Source: Stereum hirsutum FP-91666 SS1 (lineage: Eukaryota; Basidiomycota; Agaricomycetes; Russulales; Stereaceae). Taken from it: DNA of 64,000 nucleotides. Each line of letters opens with the position of its first letter. The stretch's first letter is position 1. This document shows, one piece after another, positions 1 to 11,506 of the stretch. Below the pieces are notes generated by a model. The model made no database searches and was not told the DNA's origin. It was given only the letters and a program-made list of their open reading frames with translations. Location: positions 2,578,719-2,642,718 of the forward strand of contig NW_006763132.1 of the NCBI RefSeq assembly GCF_000264905.1. The letters are read 5' to 3'. Both the position numbers and the translations under genes were made by a program.

Positions 1-1245
1 GCCCGTGGAATGGGTACCGCGCAATCGACGGCCGTTGAACGTCGTTGCAGCGGATTCGAGCTGGAGCTGCGACTCAAAATTGACGAAGGCGCAGTTCGAA
101 TGGCTGATGAGGAAGACGGACGTGACGCCCCCTGGGATGGAGCTCTGGCTCGGTGCCAATGTCGAAAGGTCATGGTCTTGCTCTGGCGGTGAATGCTGGT
201 GCGATTGATTGAAAAAATGGAACAGCTCCTCTTGCGAGGCATCTGCCGGGACATTTCCTACCCACATAGCCCATTGAGGGTGAGGGTTTGATATAGCGAC
301 ACGGGACGATTGAGGAGGGTTTTGAGGCGAAGTGTGTGAAGACTGTGTGGAGGGTTCAGATGGGGGAGGGGCAATACGTCGAGGTGAAAATGATGTCGTT
401 GAGAAACCGGAATCTGCTCGAAATGTATCTGGTTCGAGTTGAGTTCTCTGTAGTGGTGGGATTATGGGATCGTATGAAGGCCCGTAAACATCCTCGGCGG
501 ACGCTTCGAAGCTCGGAGCAGAGATTAATGGGGCGTTATGTTCAGGGTGTGTCTGCAGCCTCGTGCGCAGGTCAAATTCCCTAGAAAGCCGATGCCTGCT
601 GGCAGAAAGGTTTGTAGAGAAACGAGGCTGTAAAGGGGAGCTGTATTGTATAGGGATCGAAGACTCGGTGGTAACGGGAAGATTATACGATTCGTCCGAG
701 GTAGATTTCCACAGATCGGCAATCATGGTAGGAATCTGAGGTTGGTCCACTCTATTCAGAGTGGGCACGGGTGCGTAATGAGGTTGAACGGTGAGATCTG
801 TACTTGTCTCGGAGGTAGCCCACGGGTGCTGGGGTATGTCTCGCTCGCTTGCATGGTGGAAACGTGAGTCAAGGACGGTATGGGTCGGCTCAATGGTATC
901 TGCCGAACGATAACCATGGAAGCCCACACTCTGGGGGTGATGAGCGGGCTGTGGTGGAGTGTATAAGGGTTTGGGAGCCCTCTCGCCCAAGGTAGGACGG
1001 TGATGAGACGAAGGGTGCGAATCAAGAGCCAAAGGGTATCCAGAAGGTCGTGTCGGACCAAGCAGTGTGGTTTGGGGACTAGCAATTGAATGAGAGGAAG
1101 AATAGATGAGGTTGCTGTTGCGGTTGCCGCCTGGGAAGTCAGCGGGAGGTGGAAGGGTAATAATCGAGTTGCGGGTATAGAAAGCGTTGGGGGGATAAGA
1201 ATAGACGCCACTACTGCTGGCGTGGTTCCGTCTGGGATAAGACAT
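1..1245 (-). CDS. YTH-family m6A reader, N-terminal part with RRM (runs off left edge)
   Basis: A single open frame of 415 codons runs from ATG 1245 to the left edge without a stop. An in-frame TGA lies upstream of the ATG. The first ~300 residues are low complexity and rich in Ser, Pro, His and Tyr, as in YTHDF-type readers. Then comes an RRM: it begins QWAMWVGNVPADASQEEL and its RNP1-like strand is SNCAFVNFES, followed by FNGRRLRG. In fungi this RRM form (WVGNVP...SNCAFVN) is typical of YTH-domain proteins, which bind N6-methyladenosine in mRNA through a C-terminal YTH domain. That domain would lie beyond the window, so its presence is inferred. The alternative is a plain RRM protein with a disordered N terminus. 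No intron is needed in the visible part. Confidence 0.72.
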   Translation of the reverse strand, partial: MSYPRRNHASSSGVYSYPPNAFYTRNSIITLPPPADFPGGNRNSNLIYSSSHSIASPQTTLLGPTRPSGYPLALDSHPSSHHRPTLGERAPKPLYTPPQPAHHPQSVGFHGYRSADTIEPTHTVLDSRFHHASERDIPQHPWATSETSTDLTVQPHYAPVPTLNRVDQPQIPTMIADLWKSTSDESYNLPVTTESSIPIQYSSPLQPRFSTNLSASRHRLSREFDLRTRLQTHPEHNAPLISAPSFEASAEDVYGPSYDPIIPPLQRTQLEPDTFRADSGFSTTSFSPRRIAPPPSEPSTQSSHTSPQNPPQSSRVAISNPHPQWAMWVGNVPADASQEELFHFFNQSHQHSPPEQDHDLSTLAPSQSSIPGGVTSVFLISHSNCAFVNFESQLQLESAATTFNGRRLRGTHSTG

Positions 1246-1890
1246 GCGAGCAAAAAAGGGATCACTTCGCTTAAAAGCGATATTATGCGCTCATAAAGGA
1301 AGGAAAAGAAAAGAGTCACAAAAGACGAAGCGAGAGACGGCGAACCAAACTTATGCTCTGAGCAATGACCGGAAAAGGGTAAGGACGTCCACACACGGTC
1401 ACAGTGGCATTGCGGCCACGTCATGGCTCGTCATACTGGGCACGGTTAATCCCGTTTCTTACCTGACTTACTAAATAGGGATGTCTGAAGATGGTAACGC
1501 CGCATCGTCATGTACCTTCGACCCCCGCATACATGGCGAGGCTCAACCCAAATAACTGGTAAGTTGACCCGTCATAAAGATGTAAATGAAAATCTAGAGC
1601 AAGAATGACAAGGAGTAGGTGGTAAGTGAGGAATAAAGATGATCATGTATTGAACACCCAGAAGCAGAAACGGTGCCACAAAGTAACATAAGAGCTCCCC
1701 AGCACTTAACAGTGATCATTAGAGCAGTACAAGCCCAAGACAAAGAGTGAGGGGAGTTAACCAAAAACTGAACACCACTGTGGAATGTAAAGTGGGGTAT
1801 GGGAGTAAGGCATGACGCATAGAAAGCGGTAGCCCATCCTTCGCGTCTAGGAACCTCCCGTCACCCTTGTCATCGTCATTTCATGGTCCT
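1246..1890. other. Intergenic region between the YTH-like gene and the lipase gene
   Basis: About 645 bases separate the start of the YTH-like gene from the 3' end of the lipase gene, both read leftwards. It should hold the promoter and 5' leader of the former and the 3' end of the latter. I see no convincing coding exon, RNA gene or repeat here. Confidence 0.5.
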
Positions 1891-3618
1891 TCACTTCTTT
1901 CCGTCATAGTCACCAAACTCCCAGCTGTAACACTCCTATCAAACGTTCGAGACCTGTCAGCGTTCCGCTCATAATCTACAGAAAATTGGTATAAAGCTGA
2001 TCGACGTACGACACAATCGTCCTGTACCTTCGCTTCAGGAACCTCCCTCCCAACGTCTATCGCAGGTGCCCACGGGTCGCTCAATACTTTCTCGATCACG
2101 GTGAGAATTGTATGTGTGCGTATGTCGACGGCCCAGGAGAGATTAGACACGGTGTCGTATTCTATTACTTTGCCGAGGTGGCATCTATGGGGGGTCACAT
2201 TGTGGCGGGACGTGCACCGCAAGAGAAGCCACGGAGAAGGGGGAGAAGGGGTTCAGAGTCGATTATAAGCAGCTGCAGATGAAGGCAGAAGGAGAGAACG
2301 CACTGAGACTCCATGGCGTATCCACCTAGAGCACAAGAGGAGAGAACTCCATTACAGGTTCCCATCGCTATCGGGTCGGCATTATGGTACACATGCGTGA
2401 TGTGTTGTGTTGAAGGCTTTGAAGACCAGACCCGTTCAGTTATATTGGTGGAGTGAAGAGAAGATGATCGTACCGGTGACGGAAGATGCAGTCTCGTTGA
2501 AGCCATTTTCTCTCCGGGTGATTCGAATGCAACGACGGGAGCACCAAAAGTTACTCCAAGCAAAGAAGCCAGTGCACCACCGAGGGAATGACCGATAACC
2601 CAGATATTCGAGTCGGGGTACATGTAGGTAATATTGTTATACAAGTTCTATTCGGGGAGTCCGCAATTCGTTCGCGATTTGTGAGTTATGAGTTCTAACG
2701 CGCACGCCAATAGCACGAGGATACGAGAAGTAAAGCGTACCGTTCCTATTCCATAGAAGAGCGACTCGTCACTCAAAGCTTGCTCAACACAAGTCTGCTC
2801 ACATTTCCATCCGCTCCTATAGCAGTCACACACGGTCGTCCAGGTCCAATCAACGCGGGCGCAACAACAGCTGAATAGAAGGTTATCATTCAGCTTGTCC
2901 TTCTTCGTTGTTCCTCCACCACTAAATGAAGCAGAGGTCCCTTCGTTTGAACGAACCTCAGCTTTCGAGCATCTCTATACACGTGGAAAGGATAGGATAG
3001 AAGGCGACATACCTTTGATAGAGAGAACGACGGTCGAGTTATCTGGCGTCACGAATATGTGACCGCGAAAGCCATCTTGATCAGGTTCCCACCCTACCGG
3101 GGCAGACTACACATTTCGCAAACCCCGTAAGATACACCAAGTACTCGGGATAAACAGATACGCACCGCTGTCCAATTCCCTCCTAAATCATACCACCCAT
3201 TCTCTTCTGGTCCATCATAATATGCATTACTCGTCATCTTCGCAAGCACAAGCAAAGTCTCTCTACTCTCTACATCCGGTGCCTCCACCTCGTCCTCCTC
3301 CCACCCCAAGCTCGCATCGCTCTCTCCTTTCCTTATCGAGCGTGTTCTCGATAGTTGGAATGCGTCGGAAGAGGACGGTCGATGTCGCGTTATGAGACGT
3401 GGTTGAAGAGATAGAGGGTCATTGGCGTTCGCAGTTCGGTATGGTGAGGATGGCGGGATGTCGGAGAAATATACCTGAGCGGAGGAGGTGACGGCGTGCA
3501 AGTGTCGAAGTTCGAAGTTTAGTGGTTTCGGTAATGGACGTTGTGAAGATGCAAACCCGTCTGGAAATAAGAGATTGACGAGTGGTTGCAAGACACTGAG
3601 AAATGAGCCTAACAACAT
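1891..3618 (-). CDS. ATG15: ATG15-type vacuolar (phospho)lipase, copy A
   Basis: Class-3 lipase of the ATG15 family, which degrades membranes of autophagic and Cvt bodies inside the vacuole. Exon 1 (3618-3166) starts with a hydrophobic segment, MLLGSFLSVLQPLVNLLF, that fits the single N-terminal anchor of ATG15, and ends DLGGNWTA. Exon 2 (3106-3013) encodes [19 protein letters not shown]. Later exons encode a Cys-rich stretch ([12 protein letters not shown]), the nucleophile elbow IGHSLGGALASLLG with Ser, and YHNADPIAMGTC with the candidate catalytic Asp. The last exon gives ECYSWEFGDYDGKK and TGA at 1893-1891. All introns are short with GT-AG ends. It is divergent from the carrier gene at 4178. 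A second copy lies at 28333-29865 with the same exon plan. The substrate and vacuolar location are inferred from the family. Confidence 0.86.
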
Positions 3619-4177
3619 ATATAAGTTCGTGAGCGTACAGTATCAACCAGAGAAGAAGCTAGAAATGGTTCATGCAGGCAGCAGAGTTGGCCGCGCGCAG
3701 TGGCGAGCGGAAGTGGCGGATCAGCATATTTGAGGTTAGGGGTCTAATTCAGGTGCTACAGCGCCACAGTGGCGCCGCGGGTACTCACCCTCAACAAATG
3801 GTTTGAGCTGGTTTGAGTATATTGATTTGAGGCTGTCATTATTTTACGAATAACTGCCGAGTTGACCTTGTCTCCAAGTGTATGTTGTAGTCGATAAAAC
3901 GGGGAAGTTTGGGCCACAATGATGAGAGCAAATGAACGCGTTCGTCAGAGAAGAGGTGCATGTGAATCCTTACTCCGACTCCCGAGCTCTGCTCGGGCGT
4001 ATGGGCGTCATAACCGGATACGAGCCTATACGAGCCTATAGGAACGTCCTTGAATGTTAACCTGAACGCTCACCCAGATCTCTCCAATATCCTGCTTATA
4101 AACTCTCTTCATGCACTGAGACTATCGCCTACTCGAAACATATAACTATCCAGTCGCGAAGCTCGAATTACTTAGCC
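3619..4177. other. Divergent intergenic region (lipase A / peroxisomal carrier)
   Basis: About 560 bases between two divergently transcribed genes, so it should contain both promoters. A perfect tandem pair of the 10-mer CGAGCCTATA lies at 4021-4040, and a TATA box for the carrier gene lies at 4097-4102. No coding signal seen. Confidence 0.6.
4097..4102 (+). promoter_or_regulatory. TATA box upstream of the peroxisomal carrier gene
   Basis: TATAAA sits about 76 bases before the ATG at 4178. This is a plausible spacing for a fungal TATA element with a short 5' leader. Motif match only. Confidence 0.45.
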
Positions 4178-5838
4178 ATGCCTGTCCAATCCAAACCTAC
4201 ACAGCTCACTCCGTTTGGATATGCCCTGGCTGGAGCTCTGGGTGGTTGTTTCTCGAATGCGTGCGTCGTCTTTCACTCATCGTATGTCATGATATACTAA
4301 CGGCAATTCCAGAATCGTGTATCCTCTAGATACGTGAGTACACGAACGCCAGAGTAGGTGGAACCCAGGCTGAATTCGCTCTACTGCTCCAATAGCATCA
4401 AAACGCGCATTCAAGCCTCAAATGTCGAGGAGGAACGTACCGGGAAGCGTTCCGACTTGTCCATCCACCACCTAGTCGTCAGCATCCTCAAAGAAGAAGG
4501 TATAGCGGGCTATTACAGGGGCTTCGCGGCCACCATGATCAACACCTTCTCCATGCGTGCGTGCTCCGGTTCACCACACCTTTATGTGCTACTTATATCG
4601 TGGATTATATGGAACAGAATATGCCTATTTCTTTTTCTACTCACTCGTCCGCACCTCCTACATTAAACGTCTCGCAGCGAGAAGAGCCCCTAATTCCCCT
4701 ATCCCGGCCCTCTCTACCGCCGCCGAACTCGCTCTCGGCGCCCTAGCGGGGGCTCTCGCCCAAGTCTTCACAATCCCAGTCTCCGTCATCGCTACCCGTC
4801 AGCAGATTGGTCGTCGACAACCCAACACCAAGACGAACGCGAGCGCCACCGCCACAACGTCACCCACATCCGACTCAGCCGTGCCGTCTTCGGTGGGCGC
4901 GGATAAGGGAAAAGCACCGTCCTATGCGTCCGTAGCAGAGAAAGGAGATGTCTCCGAAGCTTCCACCCTCTCTGCGACCGACGTCCCTCCTTCATCTGCC
5001 TCCTCTGTCTCGGACGATGACGAATATGAAGACGACGACAGTTTCCTCGGTGTCGCTCATTCAATCATCAAAGAGGATGGGATCACTGGTCTTTGGCTGG
5101 GAATGGGTCCTAGTCTTGTTTTGACAGTCAACCCAGCAATCACGTATGGGGCTTACGAGCGGGTGAAGAGTGTTATGGTGATGGCGCAGGAGAAAGCGGG
5201 TCAAGGGAGGAAGTTGGGTCCGTGGACGAGTTTCATGTTGGGGGCGATCAGCAAGACATTAGCCACCGTTGTAAGTCATTTCATACATCGCCGATTGGTG
5301 TTTGTCGTAGAAGGCCAAGAGACGGTGTTTTTGTGTGTGTGGCACTGACGTTGTGGCATCTGTGGTGTGGCGCAGGTAACCTACCCATATATCATGGCCA
5401 AAGTCCGTATCCAAGCCGGAGCCGAACCATTCAATGATTCCGAGAAAGAGAAGGACAACAAGGACAAGGCGAAAGAACACTCGCTCCTTCCGCCGCCAGC
5501 AACTTCCGCTCCAACCCACGCTCACCACCACCACGTACACCACAAACACGCTGGGGCGATCAATATCCTCCACCATGTCCTCCGCACGCAAGGGTTCTTC
5601 GGATGGTATCAGGTGTGTCATTTTTGCCCTTCCTTCCCATATCTTCTTCACCACTCTTCGATCGGGAGATATGGCTAACTCGAATCCTGCACAGGGCATG
5701 GGCGCTCAAATCACCAAAGCCGTCCTCTCACAGGCCATCCTCTTCATGTCGAGAGAGAAACTAGAGCATTGGGCACTAGCGATCATGGTGCTCTGGTGGA
5801 AAGTGAAACATGGGCACGGACGTACTTCTGCTGTATGA
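4178..5838 (+). CDS. ANT1: Peroxisomal adenine nucleotide carrier (mitochondrial carrier family)
   Basis: Six exons can be read: 4178-4260, 4313-4333 (21 nt), 4396-4556, 4618-5270, 5376-5612 and 5695-5838. The protein has the three carrier repeats: AIVYPLDTIKTRIQA (PxDxxKTRxQ signature), then FTIPVSVIATRQQIG, then VTYPYIMAKVRIQAG. The pattern of YPLDT in repeat 1, a modified IPVSVIATRQQ in repeat 2 and YP-x-I-x-AK in repeat 3 is that of the PMP34/ANT1 subfamily. This subfamily swaps cytosolic ATP for peroxisomal AMP to activate fatty acids. Between repeats 2 and 3 there is an acidic, Ser/Thr-rich insert of about 100 residues ending DDDEYEDDDS, and a His-rich loop (HAHHHHVHHKHA) precedes the last helix pair. 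Both are probably exposed loops. Could also be another mitochondrial carrier, but the subfamily match is good. Confidence 0.85.
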
Positions 5839-6419
5839 ACTTGATCAGAGGCGTCTGCGCTTGCTGTTTGTTACGGATCACGACTCATGTACAGTACCTT
5901 CCCTTCTATGATAGTCTATGGCTCGCAATCGGTTTACTTACTTATCCCTACGGCTTGCAGATTTCTTGATTGTTGATGCGACTCGATTACTGTCATCTTG
6001 TTATTCACGTGTTGTGTTGCTCCGAATTTTCGAGTGAATTATAGAATAAGTACGCTACACATTGATGGCTGGAGCGGACAGTTCCGACGAAGGGTGCTGG
6101 TTTCCTGGACCACGAAAAGGCTGACGCCAGGAACGAGCTCCCTAAAACAGGAGTGACCATGAACGGTACTGTAGCAGAGCATCGTAACACCGGATCGACG
6201 CCAGCCTGTGCTGACAAAGGAGAAGCAGGTAATATGGCATCTCTTCTATATGCCTGGTACAGATAGATTGCTCAAGTAAATCAGATTCCCGGACGTCATT
6301 CGTCTACACTGAATTGTCCACTCTATGGCTGAGCGATTCGAGCATTTCCATACTCCACCACAAGGGCGTACGAAGATCGTGCGAGTAACATCATGAAAGG
6401 TTCAGAGGGTCATTCTACT
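5839..6419. other. Convergent intergenic region (carrier / ATG22)
   Basis: About 580 bases between two convergent genes. It should hold both 3' ends and terminators. No coding or RNA signal recognised. Confidence 0.5.
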
Positions 6420-9258
6420 TCAAGACTCCGCTGCAAAAGCCTTCCTCTTTGCCTCCGCTGCGATGAACTCTTCGCACTCGGCTCTACTCTTCTTCAGATC
6501 AACCATGAAGAGGAAGATTGTACTGAATGCTCCCCTGTAATTCATACAGGACGTCATCAGTACAGGATAATCGCTGATCATGACACGAAAATGGCCGGCG
6601 AGGAATGGGGTAGGTGTTTCCGGCAGCGACTCCGGGAGGACGTGTGGCGAGGGATCGTGTGGCGTAGGATGACAAGGAAGATATCGAAGGAGGATGTACG
6701 CACAAGCCAAACAAAAACGCGAAGGGCATGTTATTATTGTTCCCCGAGGCGGTGATGATCGCAGAGCTGACGAAGGGGCCTATGAACGCCGATGTCTTTC
6801 CAACCTGCAGAGACCATCCGCGTCAATCATCATCGTCAGGGCACAGATTTTACGACAAGTGTGAACATACCACAGAAAAGAGTGCAAAGAAGAGAAACCT
6901 AGTTTTGAAACTCATGGGTAAGTTTCGAGCTACGAATATGCATAGAGCGATAGACAGTGGAGGAAGCTTTACATCTGTGGTAGCGGCGAGACCTCGCTTA
7001 TCATGGTTTGGCTGTAGGCGTACCACGGACAGACCATAAATCCGTAGAAGACTTGGTATAACCTACACATGCTCCAGGGGTGAGTGGATGGAATGGGGCA
7101 ACTATATTGAGCTCGTACCAGATCTCCCAGACGTGTTTGAATCCAAATTTGTCGGTGTGTACTCCGATGAGGCCCCAGATGGTCAAAATCTGAGAGGAGG
7201 AAAATATTGAGACTGAATGGGAGAGAGGCAACGATCAAGAAACCACGTACAAGAATCCAAAATACATTGAACAGCAGCATCTATATCGACTGATTAACCA
7301 GGTTCGTACTCAAGAGGATATTACCAGGAGTTCTACGAACTGTTTTTGTTGGTATCTGATATTTCTTCTGTACGAGCCAGAATGCACTGGAAACAGTGCA
7401 GGTTCAGTCTTTGAAGCAGAATTATGACGAGAGAAACGAGTGGTGAAACGCACTATATACCTAGTCCTTGCGTGACGATCCCGACAAGTAATAGAAGTGT
7501 GAGCTGAAGTGTAGAATACGACACGATACTGTTCTGTAGGGTTCCAATGACCGTTCTATACCAAATTTCACGGCCATCAATCAGCCAAACGTATCTGTTC
7601 AGTGCGATAGTAGGCTTACACAGTGGTATTCAAGACATCACCCCTGTGTAAGTGGAATCAGTCGCTGAATGAACGAAAGGACGTTGAAAAGCACTGACAT
7701 CAGGAAATAAAATATCAGATACAGAAATGTCTGTTTGAGCCTCATGCACTCTCTCAAAGCGATGTAGGTCTGCTTGAAGCCGATTGTCAAGAGGGATGTA
7801 TGGGGCGGCAACGCAAGCCCCGGTCGTCTCTTTTCCCAGATGAACCACGGGATCGCACACAGAACTGCAAGTTCGTGTTCACGTTAATTTTTTAGATTGT
7901 GCGGGTAGACTAGTGAAAAAGATCACTTACGCCACACAGCGCCAGAGAATGCGATAAGGACGCTGAACGCTTTCGTGTTGTTCTCCGTACTCTGATCGGC
8001 CTTGAGACCCTTGATTATACCGACCATGACGGCGAGTATGATGATCTCCCCTGCAGAGCATACCGTAAAAGAGATATTGGAGACTCGATTGCGGGCCATA
8101 GACTCGTAGTCAGCGTGCCCATCCACTCTGATATCGAGAGAAAGTTATAGAAAATGAGCATGAGATTGGCAGAAAACTACAAGAAAAAATGATGACTTAC
8201 GACTTCGCTCCAATCTTCGCCTCCTGCGCAGACGCTTTGATCTCAGGAAGATTGCGGACCAGACCAGGGAAGGCGGCTGTCCAGAAAGTGAGGGCCATCT
8301 ATGATGCGCAGGGCTCTACACCTTCATCATTTTCAGAGAAGAATAGGGAAACGACGAACCTGATATGTAATCAGACCAAGAATATACAGCGCCACACCTG
8401 CGCGCCACTTGGTGGCTTCTTCGACACCCAGCCAGGCGAATGAGACACCGACGGCTATGAAAGTGAAGAAGATCGTGATATTTGGCCTGAAGGTAGACCA
8501 TATAAGCCATTCACAAGGATGTTCGTTGTTGAAGTTACCATCTCCGGGGAAGCATGCTTACCTCCATCGTCCATAGTCCGCCCATGCGCCGATTGACAAT
8601 AACAGTACGGCCTGAATGGCAAAACTTATGCCATTCGTAAGCAGCACAACCGAGTTTACTGATAGAAAACCACTGATCAGTATATGCGGAACGAGAAGGC
8701 TTCCTGTGGATAGGGTGCTCACCATCTCGTGTCTTTCCCAGATAAGGGAGAACGCAGTCTCCATCTCCGCACGGCGTTGTGAAAGGAGCTTGTGATGGAT
8801 CGTAACCCGCGAGGTAGAGCAGATTTTGGAACTGTGAGGGGCCGAAGTTGAATCCAGAAAGGCCTATGCAGGAAAACACCATGAGTACCAACTGAGGCAA
8901 TGTACACTCCGATGAGTCGAACCGTTATTTCCCTGTAACACATAACCACAGAAAAACCACGGGTGAGTACATGAGCAAAGCCTGCGACAACGGCTCGGAG
9001 GCCGTTAACCAGAAAATTCAAAGCAAAGGGACTCACAACATAGTACAGATAGAAACTCCATAATTCCTTCCTAGTGGTCGTGAACTCATCATGCGCCGTC
9101 GCAGTCGAACTCAGCGCGTCCACTATCTCAGCAGCACCCAATTCCTCCACATCCACATTGTGTTCGGAGTCATCCACGTCTACCACCTTCGTATCCATGG
9201 GCAGCTGTTCATGACTTCTGGACTGAAGTTCTGATACGCCGCCGGTAGGGCTCGCCAT
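6420..9258 (-). CDS. ATG22: ATG22, vacuolar amino-acid efflux transporter of autophagy
   Basis: MFS-fold permease of the ATG22 family, which exports amino acids from the vacuole after autophagic breakdown. ATG at 9258. The N-terminal tail is acidic, then KELWSFYLYYV (ends 9037), a 10-nt exon (8932-8923) and a third exon give GNNGLSGFNFGPSQFQNL, the family's first-helix motif. Further exons give NSVVLLTNGISFAIQAVLLL, IGAWADYGRWR, NRVSNISFTVCSAGEIIIL, CAIPWFIWEKRRPG, a 24-nt exon (7643-7620) giving GDVLNTTV, then IGTLQNSIVSYSTLQLTLLL and VGKTSAFIGPFVSSAIITAS. The protein ends KRKAFAAES with TGA at 6422-6420. The 5' and 3' ends and most splice sites are clear; a few middle exons were not fully resolved. 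About a dozen membrane helices are expected. It is convergent with the peroxisomal carrier. Confidence 0.9.
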
Positions 9259-9476
9259 GATGGACAGAAGAAAGCCGTAACCTCTGGCCCAAGATGGACG
9301 TCAACGTTGGACGTTGAGGTTGGATCCATGGAGAAGATCGTGGGTCCACTAATACTATCATTTAGCCGCATGACCATGGTGTCGAGGAAGACGCCCATGC
9401 GTCCGTAGATTTTCAACTAGCCATAGCACAGGGCTTATCTATGGTGACAACACCTTGATACCAGATATCGAGCGTC

Positions 9477-11506
9477 CTACTTCGCTAGGTTTTCCAAGAG
9501 CAGTGGGTTTTGTATATGTACATATATTCGCTTCAGAGAGCAGCAAGAGAGAAACGCGTACGGCCGTTGTGCTACAAAAATAAACAGACGCGGAGGTGAC
9601 GGAGGCTGGAGCTCGATCGCGACGTCCCGCGCATGCAATTGACACCCGATCATTTCCATATTCAACCCGCCGGGCCATCGGGGAACAGGCACACGCTTCC
9701 GATAGGTGGGGTTCTCCACACGGAGTGGCTGGGCCACAATGTACACCAAGTCAGCATTGTTGTTGAGCTGGTCTTCTTATCCACAAAGAGAATTCAATCA
9801 TGCGATACAAGGAGCACAAAGCGACCCTCTCTATATATTTCTAAGGCTTGGATATTGGTAATAATGGTATAAGTAGGAACAACTACAACAAGCAAACATG
9901 CGGGGAGTGATGTTATATTCTGCCTGGACGACTCCTTCAACATCTTGATCGGTGCACTGAAGAGGATCCGATTCAATGCGACAGTGGGGGTGAAACCTTC
10001 GGGAGTGAGGGTGAAGAGACGGATATCATACTTGGTAATGGCGTCGTGTGGAACGAATAAAATATTATAGACCAGTGTAGATGGTCCAGAGATATCACGT
10101 ACCTTTATTGCCATGATTCCAATGCCTGGACCGTATCTGTAATCTAGCGTAGGTTCGAAGTCGTTGATCTTCAGTTCTCCATGTAAGAGGATGCGATAGC
10201 CTGGCCGCGAAGTGGAGCGTGTAGATGGAGGCATCATGACTGGCTCGTCGTCTGCATCCTTTCGCCACGTCGCTATATCGACGCAGTATTCGCGATTGAA
10301 TTCTGCACGTTTCTTGGAATTAATTTTATGAGCTTTCTCGCCGAATGCCCACGACTTCACCAATCTGACGTTGATGGCTTCCCTGGAGGAGCAGAGGCCG
10401 AGGGCATCGCGGTCATCGGAGAAGAGAGTAAGTCGTAGAGGAACAGGCCCGGGCAAGTGGATTTCCATCTTGTTGCGGAGACGGTCAGAAGGATGAAATG
10501 AGCTTCACACGGGAAGGCTTACTGCTGCAGGTACTTCAAGCTGGGGCATAATAATGATTGAATGAGGTAGGATGTCTGAGGTGTCAGAGAAATTTACGTA
10601 CCTTACAGATTACCTGGACCTCTTTGTGATATGATCCAAGTCCTCTCAGGTTTATGGTGATCTCTTGAGCAGGACCCGCCCATGGAACGACTCTGGGGCT
10701 CCTGACAGAGGCGAAGGTGCCTCAGAAGGCAACTTGAGCGAGAAGGGCTGTATGACGCTGGAGGTACAAATCAGAAGAAGATACCATGAGCGTGTGCATG
10801 TTGAACGAGGATACGTACTGTATGGCAGAGTTGAGACCAGGACGGTGCATCACAAACTCGACATGATACACGGACCGATCAGACGATGTCGAGGTATTCG
10901 AACGAACGGAAATGACGGAGGAGTTGGATGAAGAGAAGTGGGGAATCGAAAGCCTATGTTTCAATGTTTCATTCAACGCGGAGCCCCAGGCAGAAGACCA
11001 GAGAAGTTCTTGAGTCTGGCCCAAAACAGTGTTCTTGTGCCCTGGCGATACTTGCTGGACCTGAACGTTATGGTCAAGGATGTTTCAATATCTATTTTCA
11101 TGTATAGGAATGTGTGACTTACGGAGATCTCGACACTCGACACTCTCGTGGATCGGCTCAGATTTAATCTGACTTCTCCCTCCACCATGTCTTCTGGGAA
11201 GACTGATGGCTCGGAGCTCTGCGCGGCTGAGCGGCTGTTGAGAGTCATGGCTACTTTACCCACTGCTGTGACGGTCTCATGGCATGGGAACGCTGACAAT
11301 AGCGAAGTGGTAGAATCGACCGGATTTCTCGACAAGGAGTCGTGTGCAATCATGACTGGCCCCGCTGTCGTGGTTGTTCGCACTGGTGATAAAGTAGGCA
11401 CCTGTATAGGGTTCCTACGCCCTGAGTCATGGCCGGAAAAGTGTGAATGAGAGGAAGGCAAGGAATGTCGGGATAAATTTCGGTCGTGGCTTTGGCTGAA
11501 ACTCAC
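9477..11506 (-). CDS. Arrestin-like (N-terminal arrestin fold) protein
   Basis: Multi-exon gene. From the ATG at 11506 comes a Ser-rich tail, then EGEVRLNLSRSTRVSSVEIS and, after an intron, VQQVSPGHKNTVLG. Next are YHVEFVMHRPGLNSAIQ, spliced to SPRVVPWAGPAQEITINLRG, then LEVPAA, spliced to the exon starting MEIHLPGPVPLRLTLFSDDR. The order of beta-strand-like segments and the phrase VPLRLTLFSDDRDAL match arrestin-like proteins common in Agaricomycetes. Alpha-arrestins act as adaptors between ubiquitin ligases and membrane proteins. No PY motif was noticed, so an adaptor role is only inferred. A late exon gives NADLVYIVAQPLRVENPTYR. Both ends are uncertain: another 5' exon could exist at 11503-11685, and the stop at 9477 is my best guess. 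Confidence 0.55.

Noticed and set aside
756..1424. Long minus-strand open frame of 222 codons
   Set aside because: It overlaps the YTH-like frame on the same strand in another phase. Its composition is Leu/Pro/Ser-rich without motifs, while the 1245-1 frame contains an RRM.
4021..4040. Tandem CGAGCCTATA pair as an operator
   Set aside because: Only two units and no known factor; noted as a small repeat in a promoter region.
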